A stretch of DNA of 45,758 nucleotides from Streptomyces sp. SM11 (GTDB lineage Bacteria > Actinomycetota > Actinomycetes > Streptomycetales > Streptomycetaceae), in assembly GCF_002910905.1 (NCBI RefSeq), contig NZ_NEUE01000042.1, positions 1 to 45,758 of the forward strand. Reading direction: 5' to 3'. A model generated the notes under the pieces. The model was not told the origin of the DNA. It worked only from the letters and a program-made list of their open reading frames with translations, and searched no databases. Positions 1 through 9,519 of this stretch are shown here, in pieces (positions within the stretch are counted from its first letter, which is position 1; each line of letters opens with the position of its first letter). The position numbers and the translations under genes were made by a program.

Positions 1-3000
1 AGAACAGCTGGGCGGCCGCCCGCGCCCCGGGCTCGTGGCGCAGCAGCCCGGCGTCCGCGTGCAGGCGCAGCAGGGCGGCCAGGATCGCGGTGGCGTCCTC
101 GTCGTGGACGCCCCGTGTGTACCCCTCGTCGTACGCCTCGGCCGCCGACTCCCGAACCATCAGGGACAGTTCGGCGTCGGCGAGGGTGGTGAGGTGTCCG
201 GCCCCGTGCTCGTCGAGGAGCCGGGCGGCCAGGTGCTCGGCGCGGTAGACGGAGGCGTTCTCCGAGGGGAGCAGCTGCTCCCAGTACGGGCGGGCCGCCG
301 TGAACGCCGGGTCGGTGACCGGGGCCCGGTAGTCCGTCCCGGTCAGCGCGAAGGCGAGGCTCTCCCCGGCCGGCACGAGCGTCAGGTCGAAGGGCTGGGT
401 GTTCACGGCGAACCGGTGGCGGCCCAGCTTGATCACGGACCCGCCGTCCGCGTACAGCTCGGTGCGGTCGCGCAGGGCGCGGCCCGCCTCCTGGCGGGCC
501 GCCTTCAGCCGCCCGTCCAGCTCCTCCGCCCGTACGGGGTCGCCCAGTTCGCGCAGCTCGTCGGCCGTGCGGCGGACCTTGGCGACCATCGGGTCGGAGG
601 CGAAGTAGGTGTGGACGGCGTCGAGGTCCTCCAGTGAGGCCACCCGCCGGGCGATGGTCTCCAGCACCCGGTCCGCCGACCCGGCCAGCCGCTCGGCGCG
701 TCGCGCCCGCTCGTCCTGGAGGGTCTGCTTGCGTGCCGAGAACGCCTCGTACACCTCGGTGCGGCGCTCGGACAGCTCGGCGAGGAAGTCGTCGAACTCC
801 GCGAACCGCGACTCCAGGTTCTCCAACTGGAGCAGCAACCGGGCCAGCTGGTCGTCGCAGGCCTCCGGCGAGTCGGCCGCCGCCAGCGCGCCCGTGACGG
901 CCTGCCCGAGCAGCGCGAACTCGGCGGCGAACTCGGCCCGCCCCTCCTTCGACAGCAGCTCCCGGCGGCGCGCTTCCAGCGTGGCGCGGGCCCGGTTGGC
1001 ACCGCCCAGCACCTCCGCGATCCGCTCCAGGATCGAGGTGCGCACGGTGGCGTCGCCGATCTCCAGGCCGGCGACCACGTCCGTGACGGTGGCCAGCCCC
1101 TGCGTCATCGCGGCCAGCCGGTCGGTCACGGCGGAGGCGTCCCGGACGGTCTCCAGCGCACCCGCCTCGGCCACGAGTCCCGCGATGTCCTCGTGATACC
1201 CGTCGAACGCGTCCTCGCGGGCCAGGAACGACACGGCCCGCTGGGCGGCGGACGCGATGTCGTCCTCGGTCCGCGCGGACAGCTCCGCGATCCGCTCGAC
1301 GTCGGCGTACCGCATCTCGCCGACCGTCGCCAAGTGGCCGTGTGCCTGGCGTAGTTCGGTAAGCCGCTCGACCCAGACGGACGCCGAACCCGGCACCTCG
1401 CCGCGCACCCGTCGCACCAGCGCGGTGATGCGGACGGCGGTCTCCTCCAGCGCGTCGGCGGCCCGCCGGGTCAGCTCCTGTACGGCGGTGAACTCGGCCA
1501 GCACCTGCTGTGCGGTTGCCCGCAGCTCCTCCAACGGCTCGGCGAGCGCGCCCAGTTCGGGGTTGGAAAGCCAGTGGTACCGGTCCTGGGCGCGGGCGCA
1601 GTCGGCGGCGAGCTGCCCGTACACGGCGGTCGTCGGCGTCATGTCCCGTACGCCGTGGGCCAGGGCGAGACAGTCGGAGATCCCGCGCACCAGGTCGGCG
1701 TTGCCGGTCCGGGCGAGCGGCCCGGTCCCGGCGGGGCGGGCGGCGGCGTAGGTGTCGGAGACGTACGGGGTCTGCCAGCGCTGCGACGGGTGCACGCGCG
1801 CGGGCCCGTCCGGGTTGTCCCGGAGCAGGATCAGCGTCCCGTCGTCGAGGAGAGCGTGCCCGCCCCCGGTGAGCGGGGTGGCGACCTCCTGGCGGATCAG
1901 GTTGTAGGGGAGGAGGAGGCTGCGGAGGCCGTCGCGGGAGCGGAAGACGTAGAGCACGTCCTCCCCGTTGGGCGAGCGGACCGCGCCCTCGAAGACCGGC
2001 TCGGTCAGCTCCTCGGCGGTGTCGAAGGTCTTCGCGGTGCCGGTGGTGAGGTAGTAGCCGCCGGGGAAGATGATCCCCTGGTCCTCGGGCAGCCGGTGGC
2101 AGGCGGGCCCGATGCCGTCGAGCCGCCGCACGGTGGAGAGCAGCGAGTTGAAGACCAGGTGGCGCCAGGCGTCCTCCTTGTAGGGGCGCACGCGCAGCAG
2201 CACCAGCGGCCCGACCTCCGCGTACTCGACGTCGGCGTCGGCCAGCGACTGCAACGGCTCGTCGACGGGCTCCTCGTAGATCCCGTCCGGCGACTCGGTG
2301 TCGTCGGTGACCTTGACGGTCAGCGTCCCGCCGAGCGTGTCGACGAAGAGCCCGCCGCCCTTGCCGACGGCGATGTGCGGATGGCGTCCCGGGACGTGTG
2401 CCTCGCGCCCGGCCACGGTCCACGCGAAGTCGTGGGAGGGCGGGAAGACATGGTCGCGCTCGCCCTGTGCGTCGAGGAACGCCCCCGGCGACCCGTCCGC
2501 GCCCAGGGCCCAGCGCAGGACCCGGATGTCCTCGGCGTTCTCCCCGGTGCGGAAGACGGCCAGCAGCTTGCCGTCGACGCGCCGCAGCCGCAGGAGACGG
2601 GCGTCGCGGAAGTAGCGGTGGAGGGAGGAGAACTCGCGCCGGAAGTCCTCGTCGTCGAGAAGGGTGGACTCCACGTCCGGGGCGTCCGGGACGTCCGGGG
2701 CGTCGCCCTGCGGCGCGGAGTCCCGTACGAGCAGTACGTCCTCGACCCCGGCCTCCCCGCGCGCGCCCGGCCCCCGCTCGAAGCCGAAGAGCAGCTTCCC
2801 GCCCACGGCGACGAGGTCCCGCGGCACGGAGGCCCGCTCGGTGCGCACCTGCTCGGTGGCCAGCAGCCGCAGCCCGGTCGACCCGAACTCCTCGGTCCGC
2901 CGGGCGTTGAGCGCCTCGGCCCGCCGCACGAGCTCCCCGGCCTGCGCCGAGAGCCGCCGCCGCAGCACCTCGTAGGCGCCGGCGCCCACATCGCCCTCCC

Positions 3001-3043
3001 CGCCCTGAGGCGCGGTGACGGTGGCGGTGATGTCGCTGTCCAT
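1..3043 (-). CDS. Giant DNA-repair-type ATPase, N-terminal 1014 codons (cut by window edge)
   Basis: The frame stays open from an ATG at 3043 to the left edge, so only the N-terminal ~1014 residues are visible; no Walker motif is seen and the nucleotide-binding part would lie outside. A GGGAG Shine-Dalgarno precedes the start. The first ~400 residues look like a beta-rich domain with many short hydrophobic strands; from about residue 450 the chain becomes long Glu/Arg/Ala/Leu helices with coiled-coil character. The position next to a flotillin gene, the size and the coiled coils match the large 'DNA repair ATPase' family (DUF3686/AAA type) that accompanies flotillin in Streptomyces. The family assignment rests on layout and context, not on a visible catalytic motif. 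It is probably co-oriented with, but separated by 319 bp from, the flotillin gene. Confidence 0.8.
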   Translation of the reverse strand, partial: MDSDITATVTAPQGGEGDVGAGAYEVLRRRLSAQAGELVRRAEALNARRTEEFGSTGLRLLATEQVRTERASVPRDLVAVGGKLLFGFERGPGARGEAGVEDVLLVRDSAPQGDAPDVPDAPDVESTLLDDEDFRREFSSLHRYFRDARLLRLRRVDGKLLAVFRTGENAEDIRVLRWALGADGSPGAFLDAQGERDHVFPPSHDFAWTVAGREAHVPGRHPHIAVGKGGGLFVDTLGGTLTVKVTDDTESPDGIYEEPVDEPLQSLADADVEYAEVGPLVLLRVRPYKEDAWRHLVFNSLLSTVRRLDGIGPACHRLPEDQGIIFPGGYYLTTGTAKTFDTAEELTEPVFEGAVRSPNGEDVLYVFRSRDGLRSLLLPYNLIRQEVATPLTGGGHALLDDGTLILLRDNPDGPARVHPSQRWQTPYVSDTYAAARPAGTGPLARTGNADLVRGISDCLALAHGVRDMTPTTAVYGQLAADCARAQDRYHWLSNPELGALAEPLEELRATAQQVLAEFTAVQELTRRAADALEETAVRITALVRRVRGEVPGSASVWVERLTELRQAHGHLATVGEMRYADVERIAELSARTEDDIASAAQRAVSFLAREDAFDGYHEDIAGLVAEAGALETVRDASAVTDRLAAMTQGLATVTDVVAGLEIGDATVRTSILERIAEVLGGANRARATLEARRRELLSKEGRAEFAAEFALLGQAVTGALAAADSPEACDDQLARLLLQLENLESRFAEFDDFLAELSERRTEVYEAFSARKQTLQDERARRAERLAGSADRVLETIARRVASLEDLDAVHTYFASDPMVAKVRRTADELRELGDPVRAEELDGRLKAARQEAGRALRDRTELYADGGSVIKLGRHRFAVNTQPFDLTLVPAGESLAFALTGTDYRAPVTDPAFTAARPYWEQLLPSENASVYRAEHLAARLLDEHGAGHLTTLADAELSLMVRESAAEAYDEGYTRGVHDEDATAILAALLRLHADAGLLRHEPGARAAAQLF

Positions 3044-3077
3044 GCGTACGGCTCCCTACGTGATTCTTCGCACTCGG

Positions 3078-3350
3078 CCCGTCCGGCGTTCGAGACGGAA
3101 CCCTCACGCCGGTGGGCCCGCCTACCGGCGTGCGGGGGCGGGCCCGGTGATCCAGCCCGTCCGGGCCTGCTTTCCGGCGTACGGGGCCGGGCCCGGTCGT
3201 ACCAGCCCGTCCGGCGTTCGAGGACGGAACCCCGGGCTCGGTGGGCCCGCCCCTGACGGGCAGGCCGGTCCTGGTGCGCCCACCCCCGTGGGACGCAACC
3301 CGGACCAGCGGGCCCCCGGCCAGGGGTTCCGTTCTCAAACGCCGGACGAG
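3078..3350. repeat. Streptomyces intergenic repeats between ATPase and flotillin genes
   Basis: The 319-bp gap holds several copies of one element with core GTCCGGCGTTCGAG followed by GACGGAACCCC. Direct copies lie at 3078-3103 and 3206-3233, an inverted copy at 3323-3350 (reads GGGGTTCCGTTCTCAAACG), and a partial copy near 3148-3165. The opposed copies can pair into a large hairpin. Such GTCCGGCG-TTTGAGGAC repeats are common between Streptomyces genes and probably act as transcription-ending or RNA-stabilising structures. No gene is seen here. Confidence 0.8.
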
Positions 3351-3362
3351 GCAGGGACGGGG

Positions 3363-5507
3363 CTACTTGAGCGCCCCGGCCCCGTTCCTGGACGTGACAT
3401 CAGCGGCCGGAGCCATCTGCCTACCGCCGCCCGCCGCACCGGTCAGCGAGGACACCGGCAGATCCGCGAGCCCCAGCTCCTTCGCCGCCGCCAGCAGCTG
3501 CTGCATCTGCCCCGAGGCCGCCCCCGACGACCCCGGCCCCATCAGCTTCATCAGCAGCGCCGACACCGTCAGGTTCTGCACATCGCCCGTGGAGAACGAG
3601 CCCAGCACCCGGCTGATGTCGTCCGTGAAGGACGACGAACCGTCCAGCCACGGACCCGCCAGCGCCTGCGCGGTCTGCGAGTTGTCGACGAACCCGTCGA
3701 CGGCCTTGCCGAGCGAGACCGACGAGACGAGCCGGTCGAAGAAGACCGAGTCGCCGCCGACGATGTCGATGTCGGCGTTCTCCAGCCCCGTCGCCAGGAC
3801 CGTGGCCTGCGCCTCGGCGACCTGCCGCTGCACTTCCAGGCCGGCCAGCCGGATCTCCTTCTCCGCGTCGAGCCGCAGCCGGTACTCCTCGTGCCCGCGC
3901 GACGCCTCGTCCAGCGCCGCCATCGCGGCCGCCTTCTCCGTGAGCCCCGCGGCCTCCGCCTTCAGCTTCTCGCCGATGACCGCCGCGTCGGCGGTCGCCT
4001 GCGCCTGGGTGCCCTCCGCCGTGGCGAGCGCCTGGAGCCGCGAGCCCTCCGCCTCGGCCTTGAGCCGGGCCGCCGTCGCCTCGGCCTCCGCGAGACCGGC
4101 CTTCTCCGTGACGTCAGCCTCCGCGTCGCGCACCTGTACGGCGGCGAGTCCGGGCGCGGCCGTCTCGGCCTGGATGCCCTCGGCGAGCCGCAGCTTGGCC
4201 TGCGCGTCGAGGTCCGCGGTCTTGAGCCGGGCCTCGGCGAGCGTGAGCTGCTCGGCCGCCAGGTGCGTGGACGCCGCCTCCGCGGCCTCGGCCGCCTTGA
4301 TGTCCTTGACCAGCTTCTCCTGGGCCTCCGCCTCGGCCGCGATGATGACCGACTTGCGGGACCGCTCGGCGTCCTCGACGGCGCGCAGGGTGAGGATCGA
4401 CTCCTCCTGCTCGGCGACCGTCCGGTCCACCGCGATCCGCTCCCGGATGACGTCGGCGACCTCGCGGCGCTCGGCCTCGACCTCCTTCGTGGCGGCGATC
4501 CGGTTCAGCTCGGTCTCGCGCTCACGCCCGATGACCTCCAGCATCCGGTCCTTCTCGATGCGCTCGCTCTCGACGGCGATGACGCGCTCGCGGTTCTTCT
4601 GCGCGACGGCGATCTCCCGCGCCTGGTTCTCGCGCTGGATGCCGAGCTCTTCCTCGGTCTTGATGAACGCGCTCTGCGAACCGAGCCGCTCCTCCTCCTG
4701 CACCCGGGCGGTGGCGGCCTCCTCGCGGGCCCGCAGGACCTCGACCTCGCGGCGCTGCTTGATCTCCGCCTCGGCCTGCCGGCGCTCCAGCTCCAGGATC
4801 GTCTCGCGGGCGTCGACATCCTGCCGGGTGATCTCCTTCTGCTCGGTGCGCTGGAACTCGTTGGTGCGCACGTGCTCGATGGCGGTCAGCTCGGTGATCT
4901 TCCGGATGCCCTGGGCGTCCAGGATGTTGGCCCCGTCGAGCTGGGCCATCGGGGTCTGCTCAAGGAAGTCGATCGCGGCGTCGTCGAGGTGGTAGCCGTT
5001 CAGGTCGGTACCGATGACCTGGATGATCCGGTCCCGGAACTCCTCGCGCTTGGTGTACAGGTCGACGAAGTCGAGCTGCTTGCCGACGGTCTTGAGTGCC
5101 TCGGAGAACTTCGCGGCGAAGAACTCCTGGATGGCGACCTTGTCGCTGGCCCGTCCCGTACCGATGGACTGCGCGACCTTGATGACGTCCTCGACGGTCT
5201 TGTTGACCCGGACGAAGAAGGTGATCTGGATGTCGGCGCGGATGTTGTCCTGGCAGATCAGGCCCTCGCGCCCGGCGCGGCGGATCTCGATCGTCTTCAC
5301 CGAGATGTCCATCGTCTCGGCCTTGTGGAGCACGGGCAGGACGACGGCGCCGGTGAAGGTGACGTCGACCTTCTTGGTCTTGGAGATGATCAGGGCCTTG
5401 CCCTGCTCGACCTTGCGGAACAGCCGGGTGATGACGAAGGCGATGGCGACGACGATGAGCAGGACAGCGGCGATGAGCACGCCGATGCCCAAGGAGATGG
5501 CATCCAT
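3363..5507 (-). CDS. Flotillin / SPFH-domain membrane scaffold protein
   Basis: A 714-residue flotillin. An N-terminal membrane segment (about residues 5-28, Ile/Val/Ala rich) is followed by the basic motif RLFRKVEQGKALI, then an SPFH domain to about residue 190, then a very long Glu/Ala/Arg heptad region (about 200-560) and a Gly/Ser-rich tail. Flotillins form oligomeric scaffolds in membrane microdomains. The start is the ATG at 5507 because the membrane segment begins there; the frame itself stays open much further upstream without homology. It lies downstream of a YqiJ/NfeD-like gene (5669-6355), the usual flotillin partner (as in E. coli yqiJ-yqiK and Bacillus yuaF-floT), and upstream of the giant ATPase. 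Family call is secure; cellular role here is inferred. Confidence 0.93.
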   Translation of the reverse strand: MDAISLGIGVLIAAVLLIVVAIAFVITRLFRKVEQGKALIISKTKKVDVTFTGAVVLPVLHKAETMDISVKTIEIRRAGREGLICQDNIRADIQITFFVRVNKTVEDVIKVAQSIGTGRASDKVAIQEFFAAKFSEALKTVGKQLDFVDLYTKREEFRDRIIQVIGTDLNGYHLDDAAIDFLEQTPMAQLDGANILDAQGIRKITELTAIEHVRTNEFQRTEQKEITRQDVDARETILELERRQAEAEIKQRREVEVLRAREEAATARVQEEERLGSQSAFIKTEEELGIQRENQAREIAVAQKNRERVIAVESERIEKDRMLEVIGRERETELNRIAATKEVEAERREVADVIRERIAVDRTVAEQEESILTLRAVEDAERSRKSVIIAAEAEAQEKLVKDIKAAEAAEAASTHLAAEQLTLAEARLKTADLDAQAKLRLAEGIQAETAAPGLAAVQVRDAEADVTEKAGLAEAEATAARLKAEAEGSRLQALATAEGTQAQATADAAVIGEKLKAEAAGLTEKAAAMAALDEASRGHEEYRLRLDAEKEIRLAGLEVQRQVAEAQATVLATGLENADIDIVGGDSVFFDRLVSSVSLGKAVDGFVDNSQTAQALAGPWLDGSSSFTDDISRVLGSFSTGDVQNLTVSALLMKLMGPGSSGAASGQMQQLLAAAKELGLADLPVSSLTGAAGGGRQMAPAADVTSRNGAGALK

Positions 5508-5668
5508 AGAAGAGTCCTTGGCGGCTTGGTGGTACGGATGTGGCACAAGCGAAGTAGGACGGCCGGCCGTGACGGAGACGGACAGCGCCGGCGGACGGGC
5601 CTCACGGGTGTGTCTGTCAGGGCGGTCCGGAGCAGCGGAGCCCCGAAGCCCCGGCCGGCCCGCCCGGG

Positions 5669-6355
5669 TCAGCCGTTCGTACCGCCCGGCGGTTGGTGCG
5701 GTCGGATGTTCGGGCCCGGATCGAGCGCCGCGTCGTAGGACGAGACCCAGAAGAACTCGCCGTCCTCGTCGTATGCGTAGAGGAGTCCGGAGCCGCCCAT
5801 GACGAGTGGCGCTTCCGCCGCACCCGGCTCGGGGAGCCGGGAGGGGGGCGGGAAGGGCTCGGCCCGGCGGACCTGCACGATGGCCGTCGATCCGTCGTGT
5901 GACACGACCTCGGCCTGGCCGAACGTCGCGGTGACGGAGCCGGTGCGGATCGTGCAGACGCTCCCGACGAAGTCCAGCCGCGATGGCGGAGGTTCCGCCG
6001 GGAAGTACCGGCGGAAGCGGTTGACGAGGAGGCGGACGGCCGCCCAGGCGAGGAACAGCGACCCGGCGAGCACGGCGATGGCGAGCACGGCGCGGGTGGC
6101 GGTGCCGGTCTCGCTCCGGCGCAGCAGGACCGTACCGGTCAGGCTGCCGAACCAGGAGAAGACGACCAGCAGCGAGATGGAGACGGAGACCGGGACACCG
6201 CCGAGACCGGCCGGGCCGGTGTCGAGGTCCCCGTCGAAGGAGTCGTGGCCGACGGCCCCGGCCAGCACCAGCAGCCAGAAGCAGACGACGACCACCAGAG
6301 CGGCGCCGAAGATGACGGCGGGGAATCCGAGTGCCGCGCCCAGGAACTCGTCCAT
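5669..6355 (-). CDS. YqiJ/NfeD-like inner-membrane OB-fold protein, flotillin partner
   Basis: A 228-residue protein with three or four hydrophobic helices in the first ~115 residues (for example around FPAVIFGAALVVVVCFWLLV and a pair near residues 60-105), followed by a soluble beta-rich region (about 125-215) with the SRLDFVGSVCTIRTG start typical of the OB-like domain of YqiJ/YuaF/NfeD proteins. The start is ATG 6355 with GGGGGTGGGACCG upstream; longer readings in the same frame lack homology. It is 161 bp upstream of the flotillin gene on the same strand. In the known pairs this protein associates with flotillin in the membrane; that role is inferred from the pairing. Confidence 0.85.
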   Translation of the reverse strand: MDEFLGAALGFPAVIFGAALVVVVCFWLLVLAGAVGHDSFDGDLDTGPAGLGGVPVSVSISLLVVFSWFGSLTGTVLLRRSETGTATRAVLAIAVLAGSLFLAWAAVRLLVNRFRRYFPAEPPPSRLDFVGSVCTIRTGSVTATFGQAEVVSHDGSTAIVQVRRAEPFPPPSRLPEPGAAEAPLVMGGSGLLYAYDEDGEFFWVSSYDAALDPGPNIRPHQPPGGTNG

Positions 6356-6500
6356 CGGTCCCACCCCCCCCAGCGGTTCTGCGCACGGGCCCCGAGGCGG
6401 TGCGCGTGCTTGATGTCGGTACGGGGGCGGCGAGCGGCCGCGGGCGACGGGGCCCCGGCGCTGCGGCGTGGCCGTAGCCAGCCGCAACGGCCGGGTTGTT

Positions 6501-6563
6501 CCCCCGTTCCCCGTGCTCCCCCGTGCTTCCCCCGTGTGTTTCCCCCGTGTGTTTCCCCCGTGT
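6501..6563. repeat. Short tandem repeat CCCCCGTGTGTTT between divergent genes
   Basis: The 355-bp gap 6356-6710 between two divergently read genes contains five degenerate C-rich units ending in three near-identical copies of CCCCCGTGTGTTT with a ~13-bp period. The rest of the gap (6564-6690) is where the promoter for the downstream PucR-type gene must lie; I see no convincing -35/-10 pair. Copy number of such simple repeats is often variable. Confidence 0.75.
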
Positions 6564-6710
6564 TGTTGCTGACCTGATCCTGTCAGCCGGGACCCGCCCA
6601 GTGCATTGCCGGATCCCGGCAATCTTTACGCTGTGCTCATGCCGGGCACCGGCACCTCCCCGTGTGCGTTGGGGAAATGACAGGACTGTTGCAAGGCTGG
6701 AGGGGAGTGC

Positions 6711-7784
6711 GTGGACGAGCCAGGGGTTCCCGAGGAAATGCTGGGTAGTTATGCCGACATCCTGGGTGAAGTCGCCCTGACCGGCCGCCGTCTGACGCGT
6801 AACGAACTGGAGGCGCGCCGTGCGCTGGGCCGTGCGGCGGCGGATGCGGGCCACCAACTGCGTGCCCTGGTGGCGATGCATCTGGCGCAGACGCGTGAGT
6901 CCTGGCCGCGTGCCGCTGCCGGAAACTCCCCTGCTGTGACCGACGCCGTCCTGGCCGCGGTGGAGCAGGCGGTCGACGCGTTCGCCGAGGGCTTCGAGCG
7001 CGCCCAGCGGCTCACGGTGCGCCGGGAGGAGGCGGCGCGCCGGGAGTTCATCGACGATCTGCTCTACGGGCGCAGCGATCTGGTCCGCCTGGCGGAGCGG
7101 GCGACCCGCTTCGGCCTGCGGCTCTCCCGGGCGCACGCGGTCGCGGTGGCGTCGGGCCCGGAGGCTTACACGGAGACGGACGCGGTGCCGCGCAGTGTGG
7201 AGACGGCGCTGCTGTCGCGGTTCAGCGGCCGCAAGATCCTGCTGACGACGAAGGACGGCCGGATCGTCTGCATCGCCCCGGGCAGCCAGCCCGACGTCCT
7301 GCGTTACTTCGCCAAGCAGGCGCACGCGGCGACGGACGGCGGCCGGGTCACGGTCGGCCGCCCGCACAAGGGGCCGGGCGGGGTGGTCCACTCGTACGAC
7401 GAGGCGCTCGAAGCCCTCGATCTGGCGGACCGGATGGGGATGGGCGACCCGGTGCTGTACGCCTCGGATCTCCTGGTCTACCCGGTGCTGACCCGGGACC
7501 GGCAGGCGATGGCCGATCTGGTGCGCAGCGAGCTGGGCCCGCTCCAGAAGGCGAGGGGCGGCGCGGAACCGCTGCTGAACACGCTGGCGGTCTACTTCGA
7601 CGCGGGCTGCGTCGCTGCCGAGACCGCCCGTCGGCTGACGCTGAGCGTACGGGCGCTGACGTACCGCCTGGAGCGCATCCATGAGTTGACCGGGTCAGAC
7701 CCTTCGGACCCGGTCCACCGCTACAGCCTCCAGACGGCGGTCATCGGGGCGAGGCTGCTGGACTGGCCGGCCAAGGAGCTGTGA
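6711..7784 (+). CDS. PucR/CdaR-family helix-turn-helix regulator
   Basis: A 357-residue transcription regulator. The GTG start at 6711 is preceded by GGAGGGG at good distance. The C-terminal ~65 residues (from about NTLAVYFDAGCVAAETARR to the end) are a PucR-type HTH domain, with the hallmark 'L.V....Y..NA/AETARRLTLSVRALTYRLERI' pattern; the middle region (about 110-270) resembles the GGDEF-like CdaR domain, and the N-terminal ~90 residues are helical. Members of this family sense small molecules and usually activate nearby metabolic genes, but no target is evident here; the gene stands alone between the flotillin unit and terB-like gene. Ligand unknown. Confidence 0.85.
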   Translation: MDEPGVPEEMLGSYADILGEVALTGRRLTRNELEARRALGRAAADAGHQLRALVAMHLAQTRESWPRAAAGNSPAVTDAVLAAVEQAVDAFAEGFERAQRLTVRREEAARREFIDDLLYGRSDLVRLAERATRFGLRLSRAHAVAVASGPEAYTETDAVPRSVETALLSRFSGRKILLTTKDGRIVCIAPGSQPDVLRYFAKQAHAATDGGRVTVGRPHKGPGGVVHSYDEALEALDLADRMGMGDPVLYASDLLVYPVLTRDRQAMADLVRSELGPLQKARGGAEPLLNTLAVYFDAGCVAAETARRLTLSVRALTYRLERIHELTGSDPSDPVHRYSLQTAVIGARLLDWPAKEL

Positions 7785-7839
7785 CGCTCCCCGGCCGGCC
7801 CCGTGGTTCTCGGAGGGCTCCCCGCGCGGTCCGGCCGGC

Positions 7840-8295
7840 CTACAGGTCGAACTCGTGCGGCGGCAGGTCGAGTGCGAAGCACGCCTCCCGCACGACGGCC
7901 TGCTCGGACGCGTCGAAGTCACCGTCGGCGCCGCCGATGACGATGCCGATCTGGACCACGGCACGGGCCTCGGCCGGCTTCTTCTTCGCCTTGGCGATCT
8001 CCTGGAGCACGCTGACCTTGCCGAAGGCGAAGTCGGCGGTGAGCTGGTCGACGTACGCGTTGAAGCGCCGCTGCAGGTCGTCCGCGGGGAAGTTCTGCAG
8101 GACGTCGTTGGCCGCGATGAGCGATGCGACACGCTGGCGCTCGGACGGGTCGACGGAACCGTCGGCGGCGGCGACCAGAGCGCACATGGCCATGCTCGCA
8201 TCCCGGAACGAGCCCGACTTCAGCTCGTTCTTCTTCGCCTCCAACTGCGTCTGCATCGACGACGCGGATTCCTTGATGCGATCCCACAGAGCCAT
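7840..8295 (-). CDS. TerB-family (tellurite resistance-like) protein
   Basis: A 151-residue acidic, all-helical protein with two repeated metal-binding-like segments: AAADGSVDPSERQR (about 43-56) and GGADGDFDASEQ (about 124-135). This duplicated D-G-x-x-D-x-x-E pattern is the signature of TerB, here at the usual length of the family. ATG 8295 has GGGAGATGTC upstream. Terminal DUF or other ter genes are absent next to it, so a direct role in tellurite resistance should not be assumed; TerB-fold proteins are thought to act as Ca2+-linked membrane-stress components. It converges with the PucR-type gene (56-bp gap). Confidence 0.88.
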   Translation of the reverse strand: MALWDRIKESASSMQTQLEAKKNELKSGSFRDASMAMCALVAAADGSVDPSERQRVASLIAANDVLQNFPADDLQRRFNAYVDQLTADFAFGKVSVLQEIAKAKKKPAEARAVVQIGIVIGGADGDFDASEQAVVREACFALDLPPHEFDL

Positions 8296-8571
8296 GACAT
8301 CTCCCTACGTTGCGGTGCGACTGCGTTGCGGTGCGAAGCCGGGGCCGAGGTAACTCTACAGACGTGTAGAGGTTAGCAGCCGGGGTGTTTCGGGGCGCTG
8401 GAATCGGACGGCTCCGCAACCTCCGGGGAGGCGGCTCCGCACCCTCCGGGAAAGCGCCGGGCGAATGTCGTCTCGCACAACTGACCGGTACTCAATACCC
8501 CTTGCGAGAACCGAAGATGAGGGCCGAGTCCGTTCGGCGGAACCCGCCTCCGAACCTCTATCGTGGACGCC

Positions 8572-9504
8572 ATGTCCGTCGATCTGATCCGCATCGTGTC
8601 CCGAGACTCCCCCATGGCGCTCGCTCAGGTGGAGCGGGTACGCGTCGAGTTGGCCGGATTCCACCCCGAGATCCGTACCGAGGTCGTCCCGGTCAGGACG
8701 ACCGGCGACAAGTGGATGGGCGATCTCAGCGCCGTCGAGGGAAAGGGCGCGTTCACCAAGGAGGTCGACCAGGCGCTCCTCGCCGGGGAGGCGGATCTGG
8801 CGGTGCACTGCGTCAAGGACATCCCGGCGGACCGCCCGCTGCCCGCGGGCACGGTCTTCGCCGCCTTCCTCCGGCGCGACGACATCCGGGACGCCCTGAT
8901 CCACCCCGGCGGCCTGCCCCTCGACGAGCTGCCGGCCGGGACCCGGATCGGCACCTCGTCCGTACGCCGCTCCGCGCAGCTCGCCGCGTCGCACCCGCAC
9001 CTCGACCGCGTACCGATGCGCGGCAACGCCAACCGCCGGCTGGAGAAGCTGGCGGCCGGCGAGGCGGACGCGCTGCTCCTGGCGGTGTCCGGTCTGGAGC
9101 GCATCGACCGTACGGACGTGATCACCAAGATCCTGTCGCCCGAGGTGATGTGCCCGCCGATCGGCGCGGGGGTCCTCGCCCTCCAGTGCCGCGAGGGCGA
9201 CGACGCCGTCATCGACCTCGTGAGCGGCCTCGGCGACCCGGCGGCGTACCGCGAGACGACCGCCGAGCGGATGTTCCTCCATGTGCTGCAGGGCCACTGC
9301 AACAGCCCGATCGCCGGGTACGCGCGAGTCGAGCGGAACGGCGACCTCTCGCTGCGGGCGAAGGTGTTCACGCCCGACGGCAAGACCGTGCTGAACGCGC
9401 ACGAGTGGGCGGGCCCCCTGGACCCGGCGACCCTGGGTACATCCGTCGCGGTGGCACTGCTCCGTCAGGGAGCGCGGGACCTGATCGACGGCATCGCGCA
9501 CTGA
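8572..9504 (+). CDS. hemC: Hydroxymethylbilane synthase (porphobilinogen deaminase)
   Basis: A 310-residue enzyme that joins four porphobilinogen molecules into hydroxymethylbilane in tetrapyrrole synthesis. Visible signatures: [13 protein letters not shown] at the N terminus, the catalytic-Asp segment AVHCVKDIP, the substrate/cofactor Arg run [21 protein letters not shown], and the dipyrromethane-cofactor cysteine in [11 protein letters not shown] (about residue 243). That cysteine loop differs from the usual GGCQVP form, suggesting the diverged second-type HemC seen in some Streptomyces. I take ATG 8572; an in-frame GTG lies 9 bp upstream at 8563, and neither has a clear Shine-Dalgarno. It stands apart from other hem genes and is closed by a strong terminator. 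Confidence 0.88.
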   Translation: MSVDLIRIVSRDSPMALAQVERVRVELAGFHPEIRTEVVPVRTTGDKWMGDLSAVEGKGAFTKEVDQALLAGEADLAVHCVKDIPADRPLPAGTVFAAFLRRDDIRDALIHPGGLPLDELPAGTRIGTSSVRRSAQLAASHPHLDRVPMRGNANRRLEKLAAGEADALLLAVSGLERIDRTDVITKILSPEVMCPPIGAGVLALQCREGDDAVIDLVSGLGDPAAYRETTAERMFLHVLQGHCNSPIAGYARVERNGDLSLRAKVFTPDGKTVLNAHEWAGPLDPATLGTSVAVALLRQGARDLIDGIAH

Positions 9505-9519
9505 GGCGTACGGAAGCGC

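Noticed and set aside
3015..5738. Very long plus-strand reading frame opposite the flotillin gene
   Set aside because: Low-complexity translation with no ribosome site; it is the GC-skewed mirror of the flotillin frame, whose protein is clearly recognisable.
5507..7682. Upstream in-frame extension of the flotillin reading frame to 7682
   Set aside because: It crosses the YqiJ-like gene and the PucR-type gene on both strands; flotillin homology starts at ATG 5507 with its membrane helix.
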